Shown here in pieces: positions 7,485-15,400 of a stretch of DNA of 20,593 nucleotides; position 1 is the first letter of the stretch, and each line of letters starts with the position of its first letter. The DNA is from an uncultured Planctomycetaceae bacterium (lineage in GTDB: Bacteria; Planctomycetota; Planctomycetia; Pirellulales; UBA1268). The stretch covers positions 1-20,593 of the forward strand of contig CAISKG010000179.1 in assembly GCA_903885855.1 (NCBI GenBank). The letters are read 5' to 3'. The notes beneath the pieces are model-generated. The model did no database searches. It worked only from the letters and a program-made list of their open reading frames with translations, and was not told where the DNA came from. A program made the translations under genes and the position numbers.

Positions 7485-7524
7485 CCGCGCGATCCGCGGC
7501 TGCGCCGGAGATGATCCGCTTCTC

Positions 7525-7554
7525 TTGCCTCCCGCCGCCGGGCCGTCCCATACT
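7525..7554 (+). promoter_or_regulatory. Candidate promoter for the TIM-barrel gene
   Basis: TTGCCT (7525-7530) and CATACT (7549-7554) are separated by 18 bases, giving four of six matches each to the -35 and -10 consensus. A start near 7561 gives a leader of about 80 bases before the ATG at 7644. The spacing is good, but the match could be due to chance. Confidence 0.4.
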
Positions 7555-7643
7555 TCGCCGTCCGCGACCGGCTTCCGCTCGGGCGCGGCCCCGCGACGTA
7601 TCGATCGACGGCAGCCCGCACCGGCAGGAGACCCTTCCGCGCC

Positions 7644-8528
7644 ATGTCCGAAACGAGGGGATGCGACACCGTGCTCACCGCGTCGATCAGCGAGATGACC
7701 ACCTTCCGCTGGGGGCTCGCCGAGGAGTGCGAGCGTGCGGCCGCGCACGGCTTTCCGGCGCTGGCCCTGTGGCGCACGAAGCTCTCCGACGTCGGCCTGG
7801 AGACGGCCCGGCGCCTCCTGCGCCGGCACGGCCTGCGGGTCTCGAGCCTGCAGTGGGCCGGCGGCTTCACCGGCAGTGACGGACGCAACTTCCGCGAGAG
7901 CGTGGACGACGCGGTCGAGGCGATCGAGGCGGCCGCCTTCCTGGGCGCCGGCGCGCTGGTCGTCCACCCGGGGTGCCGCGGCGGGCACACCGTCGGCCAC
8001 GCCCACCGGCTCCTCTCCGAAGCCTGCGACGTCCTCGCGCCACGGGCCTGGGACGTGGGCGTGCGCCTGGCGATCCGCCCCTTTCCCGCGGCCGCATCGG
8101 CGGGCTGCGGGTTCCTCACCCGGCTCTCATCCACGCTCGAATGGATCGACCGGTTCGACCACCCAGCGGTGGGGATGGCGCTGGATGTGTGGCATTTCGG
8201 CCACGACGCCACCCTCGTCGGCCTGCTGCCGGCACTGGTGCGCAGGCTGGCGGTCGTGAAGGTCGCCGACCGGATCGGCACCCAGACGGAAGGGGAACGC
8301 CTCCTCCCCGGCCACGGCACGATGGCGCTGGAGGCGATCGTCGGTGCCCTCGTGGCCCACGGCTATGCGGGCGACGTGGAGTTCGAACCGGTGGGCGAGG
8401 ACGTGGAGACGGCGGGGTACGACGCCGCCCTCGGGCAGTTGCGCGACGTGGCCGACACGTGGGCCGGGCACCTCGCCCAGACGCAGGCCCGCGAGCGGGC
8501 CCGGATCACGTCGCCGGCCGCGGGCTGA
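7644..8528 (+). CDS. Sugar phosphate isomerase/epimerase-like TIM-barrel protein
   Basis: The 294-residue protein has the order of elements of the xylose-isomerase-like (AP endonuclease 2) TIM-barrel family: an N-terminal strand, 'GAGALVVHPGCRGGH' (about 101-115), the 'VGMALDVWHFG' strand (177-186) and a C-terminal 'GDVEFEPVGED' (243-253). Members isomerise or epimerise sugars and inositols using a bound metal. Two of the usual ligands are changed: the Glu normally found in the 'LAIEP' strand is Arg145 (LAIRPF), and the His of the 'HxKD' strand is Lys206. Asp181, His184 and Glu247/249 remain. The start at 7644 has AGGAGA about 12 bases upstream. The substrate is unknown, and with the altered site catalysis itself is uncertain. 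The next gene converges from the right. Confidence 0.8.
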   Translation: MSETRGCDTVLTASISEMTTFRWGLAEECERAAAHGFPALALWRTKLSDVGLETARRLLRRHGLRVSSLQWAGGFTGSDGRNFRESVDDAVEAIEAAAFLGAGALVVHPGCRGGHTVGHAHRLLSEACDVLAPRAWDVGVRLAIRPFPAAASAGCGFLTRLSSTLEWIDRFDHPAVGMALDVWHFGHDATLVGLLPALVRRLAVVKVADRIGTQTEGERLLPGHGTMALEAIVGALVAHGYAGDVEFEPVGEDVETAGYDAALGQLRDVADTWAGHLAQTQARERARITSPAAG

Positions 8529-8569
8529 ATCGGCCCCTGGCGGCCCCGCCCCGCGGGGCCGGCCGCCGC

Positions 8570-9628
8570 TCACTTGGCCGCGGGCATCCGCAGGTCCCAG
8601 GCCTCGATCCACTCCACCTCGACCGGCTCCATGCCGAAGTCGTCCCGCAGGCGGCGGTCGAAGTCCTCCATGTGGGCGGCGCCGTAGAAGATCGCCAGCC
8701 GCCGCTTGCCGGCCGCGATCTGTTCGGCCAGCACCTCGAGCGCCGCGCCGTTGCGGTCGGTGATCAGCGTCGAGCCCTCCTCGCCGCCGAAGGCGGCGGT
8801 GAGCACCTCCATGTCGGTGAACTGCTCCGCCATGATGCGCCGCAGCCGGATCTCCCGCCCCGAGCCGAACAGCAGCCCGAAGAGGTCGCCGATGCCCACG
8901 TCGGGGCCGGTGGGCCGGCCGCGTTCGGCACGCTCCGCCCCCTCGCGCATCAGCCGCGAGAACATGGTCCACCACGTCTCCCCGCGCCGCTTCATCGCCT
9001 CGTCGAACTCCTTCGGCGACATGTCGGCATGGACGAAATTCGGCGCCTTGTAGTCGATCTGGTCGAGTTGGAACTCGAGCCCGAGCATCTTCGTCATGCC
9101 CTGCTGCGCCCCGCCGATCGCCCCCCCGGGCTTGCGGCCCGGGGTCGGCACGCGCGCGTTGTCGGGGGCGACGAGCTCGTAGAGGACCGCGTCGTAGCCC
9201 TCGAAGAGGCTGTCGAGCGTGTCGTAGTAGGTCTTGCCGCCGAGGTGCACCGCCCCCACCAGATCGACCTCGACCCGCCGGGTCCGGCCCGCCTTCCGGG
9301 CGCTGTCGGCGGTTTCCCGGTAGCGGACGATCGAGGGGTCGAGCGAAAGGGGGCCCTTGTCGGCGTCGCGCGAGAGCCGGAGGAAGGCGACCTCGTCGTC
9401 CCCCTCGGCGGCCGTGTCCCGTTCGGCGACCGTGTCCCGTTCGGCGACCCGGGGCTCCGCGGCGACGAGCCGCGACGGGCCCCCCGGCCCCGGCGTCGGG
9501 AACGCCGTCCAGATTCCCCAGGCTGCCGCGCCTGCGGCGATCGCCACGGCCGCTGTGAGCCCCGGCGGGGACCAACGGCCCGGGCCGCCGGCGAGGGGGG
9601 CGGATGCACCGCGGGAGGTCAGCGACAT
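8570..9628 (-). CDS. TraB/GumN-domain protein with N-terminal membrane anchor
   Basis: This 352-residue protein has a hydrophobic segment at about 22-42 (TAAVAIAAGAAAWGIW), a signal anchor, followed by a charged linker that contains an exact duplication (VAERDT twice). The TraB-type domain runs from about 118 to 350. It shows the VGAVHLG motif with the conserved His (124-130), YYDTL, DAVLYELV (146-153) and the C-terminal FYGAAHMEDF (about 314-323). Members of this clan (TraB, PrgY, GumN, TIKI) are proposed metal-dependent proteases, based on eukaryotic TIKI and conserved His/Glu residues; in bacteria the function is mostly unknown. It should face the periplasm. The ATG at 9628 has GGGAG nine bases upstream. 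A terminator-like hairpin with a T-run ends right before that site. It is divergent from the BBP7-like gene. Confidence 0.83.
   Translation of the reverse strand: MSLTSRGASAPLAGGPGRWSPPGLTAAVAIAAGAAAWGIWTAFPTPGPGGPSRLVAAEPRVAERDTVAERDTAAEGDDEVAFLRLSRDADKGPLSLDPSIVRYRETADSARKAGRTRRVEVDLVGAVHLGGKTYYDTLDSLFEGYDAVLYELVAPDNARVPTPGRKPGGAIGGAQQGMTKMLGLEFQLDQIDYKAPNFVHADMSPKEFDEAMKRRGETWWTMFSRLMREGAERAERGRPTGPDVGIGDLFGLLFGSGREIRLRRIMAEQFTDMEVLTAAFGGEEGSTLITDRNGAALEVLAEQIAAGKRRLAIFYGAAHMEDFDRRLRDDFGMEPVEVEWIEAWDLRMPAAK
9414..9449. repeat. Exact 18-bp tandem duplication in the TraB gene
   Basis: Two identical 18-base units stand head to tail and encode VAERDT-VAERDT in the linker between anchor and domain. 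The frame is kept. It looks like a recent slippage or duplication event. Confidence 0.9.
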
Positions 9629-9644
9629 CGGGGTTTTCTCCCTC

Positions 9645-9674
9645 AAAAAGGCCCGCCACAGTGGGGCGCGGGCC
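9645..9674 (-). terminator. Terminator-like hairpin in the leader of the TraB gene
   Basis: On the minus strand GGCCCGC (9674-9668) pairs with GCGGGCC (9656-9650) across an 11-base loop and is followed directly by five T, then by GAGGGAG, the likely ribosome-binding site of the gene starting at 9628. It either blocks leftward readthrough from upstream or acts as a leader attenuator. Confidence 0.6.
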
Positions 9675-9834
9675 GTGCTACGGGGCACCGTTCCCCGCCT
9701 CCCTGCAGGATACCCGAGTGTCCGTCGGCCGCCACCCGCGGGGCCCCGGGGCGCCCGTGCGACCCTCCCTTCCGTCAGAGTTTCCCAAGATTCGTCAACT
9801 CGGACAGCCGGCACGACCGATACCGAGGGAGCAA

Positions 9835-9848
9835 TCCGCATCTGCGGA
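9835..9848 (+). other. Small hairpin in the leader of the BBP7-like gene
   Basis: TCCGCA-TC-TGCGGA is a perfect inverted repeat; CCGC/GCGG with a four-base loop would fold. It ends 32 bases before the ATG at 9881. No clear promoter was found in 9675-9834. Confidence 0.35.
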
Positions 9849-9880
9849 ACACAAGTTCCTGCTCCCCAGGACACCCAGCG

Positions 9881-11743
9881 ATGGCCACAACCCCCCGCGT
9901 CAAGCGTGTTTCCGGTCTCGTCTCCAAGTTGGCGACCATCCTCGCCCTGGCGACCCCGGTCGTCCCGGCTCTCCAGGCCCGGGGCGGAGACTGGATGCCG
10001 CTCCTGCCGGACCAGGACTTCTACGACTTCCAGCTCTTCGCGCCCCCGGACCTCCAGGAGTACGAGATGTACCCGGAGCCGAGCGAGGGGATCTTCTTCT
10101 CCTACGACCGGCTCGCCTACGGCATCACCGTGCCGCGGGTGACGCCGGTCGGGGTGACCAGCTCCGGCGGCTACCTCATCCCCACGCAGCCGATCTCCCC
10201 GCAGACGCTCGTGCAGCTCAACAACGGCAACATCCAGGCCGGGGCGGCCACCGGGTCGCAGAACGGCAGCGTCATCGGTGGGATCTACATCTTCGGTGGT
10301 GCCCCGCTGCAGCTCGACCTCAACACGAGTTGGATGCGGACCAAGATCTCCTGGGGCAACCGCTTCGAGGGCGGCTGGATGTACGACAATCGCGGCGTGC
10401 TCCTCAACTACACCGACATGGGGTCGCAGACGCAGTCCTTCCAGACCAACAGCGAGTTCGCCGCCTCCTCGCCCACCCAGACCTTCACGCAGACGACGGC
10501 CTCGGGGCAGGGCACGACCGGCGGCATCGGGCAGGCGGTCGTCACCACGACGATCACCTCGACGAGCCCCCCGCCCGACCACCTGATCTCCCAGAAGCTG
10601 ATCCAGACCAACAACACCGAGATCAGCGGTGGCAGCGTGTCGGCGATGATCCGCCGGGAGCTCGGCCGCCGCGGCAGCGGCTCGACGGCCACCTTCACCT
10701 TCGGCCCCCGCTACATCCAGGTCGCCGACCGCTTCCACATCGACTACGAGAGCAACCAGTACGCCTTCAACTCCGGCACCGGCGGCGGCGGCGGCGGCGG
10801 CAACCAGGGTGGTGGCAACCAGGGCGGCGGCAACCAGGGGGGCGGCAACCAAGGCGGCGGCAATCAGGGGGGCGGCGGCCTCGGCGGCGGCGGCAACCAG
10901 GGTGGCGGCAACCAGGGGGGCGGCAACCAGGGTGGTGGCGGCGGCGGTTTCGGCAACAACAACAATCAGGGCAACAACTCGAGCATCCTCTTCAACTCGG
11001 GTCCCGCCGGCGACGTGCTGGGGATCACCGGTTACGACACGCTGACCGGCGTCGGCCAGGGCACCGCCCTCCAGGTCGGCCAGTGGCAGACCAACACCTA
11101 CAACAACATGGTGGGGCCGGAGTTCGGCCTGCTCCTCGAGAGCGACTGGGGCCGCTGGAGCTTCACGAGCCAGTTCAAGTTCACCGCGGCCTTCAACTGG
11201 CAGAACAACCTCTACCAGGGCTCGAACTTCCCCGAGGGGATGGGGGCCGACTACCTCCGGGCCACCTTCAGCCCGTCGACGACGTTCAGCTCAGACGGGA
11301 CGAACCAGACGCAGGCGACGACGCTCGCCGGTCCGCCGCTGTTCCTCCAGATCTTCGGCGTCGGCCAGAGCAACGCCACCAACGCCGCCAGCCACCAGTT
11401 CGTCTTCTCGCCGATCGGCGAATGGCGGTTCGGTGCCCAGTACAAGGTCAGCCAGGCGATCAACCTCCGGGCCGGCTACACCGGCATGTGGCTGGGGAGC
11501 GTCGCCCGGTCCTCCACCAACACCGGCTACTTCAGCCAGCAGAAGCCGGTGCAGTACGCCCAGCCGCTCGACCCGACGCGGCCGGCGGACCTGCAGAATC
11601 CCTGGGTCGTGAAGACGAGCACCCCGGACGGTGCCAACGGCACGATCCAGAGCCCGACCTACAACCGGATCGGTCCGGTGGCCGGCGGGCAGGAGTACAT
11701 GTTCGTCAACGGCGTCGACTTCGGCGTCGAGCTGAAGTACTGA
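9881..11743 (+). CDS. BBP7-like outer-membrane beta-barrel protein with Gly/Asn/Gln insert
   Basis: The 620-residue protein starts with a signal peptide (about 1-35, with LATILALATPVVPALQARG). It is rich in alternating aromatic/polar beta-strand patterns and ends in GVDFGVELKY, a terminal aromatic residue as in barrel proteins inserted by BamA. The segment 'EWRFGAQYKVSQAINLRAGY' followed by 'MWLGSVA' near residues 513-546 resembles the C-terminal part of the planctomycete BBP7 family of predicted porin-like barrels; this assignment rests on pattern recognition. Residues 301-365 are an insert of glycine-rich GGGNQ repeats, probably an extracellular or periplasmic loop. Asn and Gln are abundant, unlike in its neighbours. 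The start at 9881 has AGGA eleven bases upstream. A strong terminator follows at 11767-11816. Transport or structural function is possible; no substrate can be named. Confidence 0.78.
   Translation: MATTPRVKRVSGLVSKLATILALATPVVPALQARGGDWMPLLPDQDFYDFQLFAPPDLQEYEMYPEPSEGIFFSYDRLAYGITVPRVTPVGVTSSGGYLIPTQPISPQTLVQLNNGNIQAGAATGSQNGSVIGGIYIFGGAPLQLDLNTSWMRTKISWGNRFEGGWMYDNRGVLLNYTDMGSQTQSFQTNSEFAASSPTQTFTQTTASGQGTTGGIGQAVVTTTITSTSPPPDHLISQKLIQTNNTEISGGSVSAMIRRELGRRGSGSTATFTFGPRYIQVADRFHIDYESNQYAFNSGTGGGGGGGNQGGGNQGGGNQGGGNQGGGNQGGGGLGGGGNQGGGNQGGGNQGGGGGGFGNNNNQGNNSSILFNSGPAGDVLGITGYDTLTGVGQGTALQVGQWQTNTYNNMVGPEFGLLLESDWGRWSFTSQFKFTAAFNWQNNLYQGSNFPEGMGADYLRATFSPSTTFSSDGTNQTQATTLAGPPLFLQIFGVGQSNATNAASHQFVFSPIGEWRFGAQYKVSQAINLRAGYTGMWLGSVARSSTNTGYFSQQKPVQYAQPLDPTRPADLQNPWVVKTSTPDGANGTIQSPTYNRIGPVAGGQEYMFVNGVDFGVELKY
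10781..10975 (+). repeat. GGGNQ-encoding 15-bp repeat tract
   Basis: About nine in-frame units of roughly 15 bases (GGCGGCGGCAACCAG variants) encode Gly-Gly-Gly-Asn-Gln, with one Leu-containing interruption in the middle and a FGNNNNQGNN end. The units differ at third positions. The tract lies inside the barrel gene and keeps its frame. Confidence 0.92.
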
Positions 11744-11766
11744 TTCGATCCGCCGACGCGTCCACG

Positions 11767-11816
11767 GCCGCCGTCCCGATCCCCGAGCGTGGGGTCGCGG
11801 ACGGCGGCGGCGTTTT
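11767..11816 (+). terminator. Intrinsic terminator after the BBP7-like gene
   Basis: GCCGCCGTCC (11767-11776) pairs perfectly with GGACGGCGGC (11799-11808). An inner CCCC/GGGG pairing around a GAGCGT loop extends the hairpin. The sequence then reads GGCG and four T. It begins 24 bases after the stop codon. Confidence 0.8.
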
Positions 11817-11881
11817 CGGGGCCGGCCGCCGCGGCACGCCGTCGCCCCGGCCGGCGACGCGCCCGGGGGGCCGCGGTGGGA

Positions 11882-12367
11882 TCAGGTCTTCTCGAAGCCC
11901 ACGCCGATCCAGCCCGCCGTCGCCCCGCGCGACTGGGCGAGCTTCTCGAGCCGGTCGGCCAGCGGCTGCCAGATCCGCTCCCGCGCCGCCGAGGCGATCC
12001 CCTCGGGGAGCTCGAGGGGCAGGCCGGCCGCGTCGACCTGCACGAAGCCGAAGAGGCCGTCCATCCAGGGCAGGTCGTGCCCCTCCAGCGGCATCCCCAC
12101 GACGCCGACCACGAGGTAGCACTGCCGGACCTGCAGCACGGCGCCGCGGATCTCCACGAGCGTCCCCACCGGCACGCTGCGGCGGCACTCGAGCGACAGC
12201 ACGCGGCGCAGCATGAGGTTGGCCGTCGGCCCGGCACCGCGCGTGCCGGCCGCGTAGGCCGCCTCGAGGGCGTAGCGCAGCAGGCTCCCCGCGTAGAGGG
12301 TGCCGTGGTGGTTGGCGTCGGCCGGGAGGACGAGCCGGTGGCTGACGGTTTCCGGGGGGCCCTGCAT
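11882..12367 (-). CDS. Hotdog-fold acyl-CoA thioesterase-like protein
   Basis: The 161-residue protein has the N-terminal signature of the acyl-CoA hydrolase (YciA/BFIT-type) hotdog family: LVLPADANHHGTLYAGSLL at about 12-30, in which the family reads 'AN.HGT.FGG.LL.WMDE'. The long helix follows, then the central strands (VPVGTLVEIRGAVLQVRQCYLVVGV). The catalytic Asp of that helix is replaced by Leu34, while Glu35 is kept, so the activity or mechanism may differ. Such enzymes release fatty acids from CoA or carrier protein. The gene lies 46 bases downstream of the FAAL-ACP-oxoamine synthase gene in the same direction, which suggests a proofreading or supply role; this is inference. A -10 element ends 7 bases before the ATG, with no Shine-Dalgarno, which predicts its own leaderless mRNA. 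Confidence 0.75.
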   Translation of the reverse strand: MQGPPETVSHRLVLPADANHHGTLYAGSLLRYALEAAYAAGTRGAGPTANLMLRRVLSLECRRSVPVGTLVEIRGAVLQVRQCYLVVGVVGMPLEGHDLPWMDGLFGFVQVDAAGLPLELPEGIASAARERIWQPLADRLEKLAQSRGATAGWIGVGFEKT

Positions 12368-12374
12368 GGCGGGA

Positions 12375-12383
12375 GTTATACCA
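12375..12383 (-). promoter_or_regulatory. Extended -10 element for a leaderless thioesterase mRNA
   Basis: The minus strand reads TGG-TATAAC, then seven bases, then the ATG at 12367. With normal -10 to +1 spacing, transcription would begin at or one base before the A of the start codon. No purine-rich ribosome-binding site lies between them. Confidence 0.6.
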
Positions 12384-12413
12384 GCCCCGCCACGCGCCCG
12401 CCCCGGCCCCGCA

Positions 12414-15400
12414 TCACCACCCCGACGCCGCCACGCCGCGGGGCGCCCCCGGGCGGGCGAAGGCCGGATCGATCCGCACGAGTTCCTCGCGCATCGCCGC
12501 CACCGTGCGCCGGATCTGGTCGGGCGTGTGGCGCGAGGTGATGAAGAACCGCAGCCGGGCCGCCCGCTCCTCGACCGCCGGGTAGAGGATGGGCTGGACG
12601 TTGATCCCCCGGGCGAACAGCGCCCGCGACAGCCGCAGGCTGTTGAGCGAGTTGCCGAGGATCACCGGGATGATCGCCGTGCCGCCGGCGCTGCCGGTGT
12701 CGAGCCCCGCCTCGCGGGCCAGCTGGAGGAACAGCCGGGCGTTGGCGTGGAGGCGGGTGACGCGGTCGGGCTGGCGCTCGAGGATCCGCAGCGCCCCCAA
12801 AGCCGCCCCGGCCGCCGCCGGCGGCAGGCCGACGGAGTAGACGAACCCGGGAACGGTGTACTTGAGCCAGCGCACCAGGACCCGCGAGCCGGCGATGTAG
12901 CCGCCGCAGCTGCCCAGCGCCTTCGAGAGGGTGCCCATCCAGAGGTCGACGTCGCCGGGGGCCACGCCGAAGTGCTCGCCGATCCCGCGCCCGTGCGCCC
13001 CCATGACGCCGATCGAGTGCGCCTCGTCGACCATCAAGAGCGCCTTGTGCTTCTTCGCCAGGGCGACGAACCGCGGCAGGTCGGCGAAGTCGCCGTCCAT
13101 GCTGTACACCCCCTCGATCACCACCAGCACGCGGCGGTACTGGCCGCGCACCTGGCGCAGCAACTGCTCGGCGGCCTCGAAGTCGTTGTGCGGGAAGGCC
13201 CGGCGCCGTGCCCCGGAGAGGATCGCCCCCTGGAGGAGGCTGTTGTGGGCCAGGGCGTCGTGGAGGACGAGGTCGCCCGGGCCCACCACATGGCCGATGA
13301 CCGTCTCGTTGGTGGCGTGGCCGCCGACGAAGGTCACGGCATCCTCGGTGCCCACCAGCCGCGCGATGCCCTGCTCGAGCTCGCGGTGGATCACCTTCTC
13401 GCCCGACACCAGCCGGCTGGCCGAGACGCTCGTGCCGTAGCGGTCCACCGCGGTCTTGGCGGCGGCGCTGACCTCGGGGTCGCCCGACATGCCCAGGTAG
13501 TTGTAGGTGGCCCAGCTGATCATCTCGCGGCCGCCGATCTGCGTGCGGTCGTTGGTCAGCCCCTCGTGGACGCCGAAATAGGGGTCGTCGAGCCCGGCGT
13601 CGCGCACCAGCGCGAAGTTCTGCTCGAGCGCCCGCACCTCGGGAAACTCGGCGATGTCCCAGGCCTCGCGCGGGATCTCGTGCGTCATCGGCCCCGACGC
13701 CGCGGGGTGCTGCGGGCCGACCGTCTCGCCCCGCGGCACGGCGCCTCCGGGGAGGTGGTCGAGGATCGCCTCCACCACCTCGCGGCAGGTCTCGATCTGG
13801 GGGAGCACCTGCTCCGGGAAACGGCCGCCGTAGGTCTCCTCGAGTGCCGTCACGATCTCCATGCGCTCGAGCGAATCGAGCCCCAGCTCGACGATGTTGC
13901 TGTCGAGCGTGAGGTTGCCGGCTCGCTCCTTGGCGATGCGCCGCACCTGGTCGAAGACCGCCTCGACGACCTGCCGGGGCAGCTCGCGCCGGGCGCGGCC
14001 CGTGGCCGCCTCCCCGACGGGGCGCTGCCGTGCCAGCCGCGGCGCGTCGGCGCCGCGGCCCGGGAGCGCGGCGGGGCGGGGGGGCTCGGTGATCGTGGAG
14101 CCCGCGATTCCGGGCTGCAGCCAGCTGATCTGCTGCTCCACCACCTCGAGGGTCCCGTCGAGGAACATCCGCTTGCAGGCGTGGCGCTGGATCTTGCCGC
14201 TCGACGTCTTGGGGACGCTGTTGGGACGCACCAGCACGATCCCCTCGAGGGCCAGTTCGTGCTCGATGGCCGTCTGGCGCCGGATCCCCTCGAAGCCCTC
14301 GGCGAAGTCCTCGCTGTCACGCTTCCCGCGCTCCACCTCGGCGACCACCACCACGCGCTCGCGTCCCTCGACGTCGACCGAGAACGCCGCCACCGAACCG
14401 GCGCGCACCAGGGCGCTCGACTTCTCGACGGTCAGCTCGATGTCCTGCGGATAGTGGTTGCGGCCGCGGATGATGATCAGGTCCTTGAGCCGGCCGGTGA
14501 CGAACAACTCGCCGTTGTCGAAGAAGCCGAGGTCGCCGGTGCGCAGGTAGGGGCCGGGATTGGGCTGCCAGGCCTTGAGGGGCTGGTTGCCGGAGCCGGA
14601 GTCGGGGCGCGAGAGCATCGCCCCGAAGGTGGCGAGCGTCTCGTCGGGGCGGTTCCAGTAGCCCTGGGCCACGCTCGGCCCGCTCACCCAGATCTCCCCC
14701 ACCGATCCCGGCGGCAGCGCTTCGCTGGTGTGGGGATCGACGATCCGCACGTCCTGCCCGTCGAGCTCACGGCCGCTCCCCACGAGGCGGCGCGTGCCCG
14801 GCGCGAAGCCGCCGCGCACCTGCGCGGTGCCGGTCTCGAGCGCCGTGGCGTCGAAGGAGCGGATCACCGGCGGCTCGAACTTCATCCCGCCGGTCACCAT
14901 GAGGGTGCTCTCGGCGAGGCCGTAGCAGGGGAAGAAGGCCTCGCGGCGGAAGCCGCAGGGGGCGAAGGCCTCGCAGAAGGCGTCGATCGTCTCGGGGCGC
15001 ACCGGCTCGGCGCCGTTGAAGGCCAGCGACCAGTTGGAGAGGTCGAGGCCGCGCCGCTGCTCGGGGGTGATCTTCGACACGCACAGTTCGTAGGCGAAGT
15101 TCGGCCCGCCGCTGATCGTGGCCCGGTACTTCGTGATCGCCTGCAGCCAGCGCAGCGGCTTCTGCAGGAAGGCCACCGGCGACATGAGCACGTTGAACTT
15201 GCCGCCGTAGAGGGGGACGAGGATCCCCCCGATGAGCCCCATGTCGTGGAAGCTCGGCAGCCAGAACACCCCCGACTGCGAACGGGTGATCTCGAAGGCC
15301 TGCATGATGCGCAGGGAGTTGTGGAGGAGGTTGGCGTGCGAGAGCATCACCCCCTTCGGGATCCCGGTCGAGCCGCTGGTGTACTGGAGGAAGGCCAGCG

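Noticed and set aside
7402..7643. Possible small RNA or small gene between the propeller and TIM-barrel genes
   Set aside because: Only a GC hairpin and a weak promoter can be seen; open frames here lack ribosome-binding sites and run into the next gene in other frames.
9675..9880. Promoter of the BBP7-like gene
   Set aside because: GATACC near 9819 was considered as -10, but no suitable -35 box or TGN extension accompanies it.
10781..10975. Regular spacing as a CRISPR array
   Set aside because: Units are about 15 bases, contiguous, in frame and without unique spacers; they are coding repeats.
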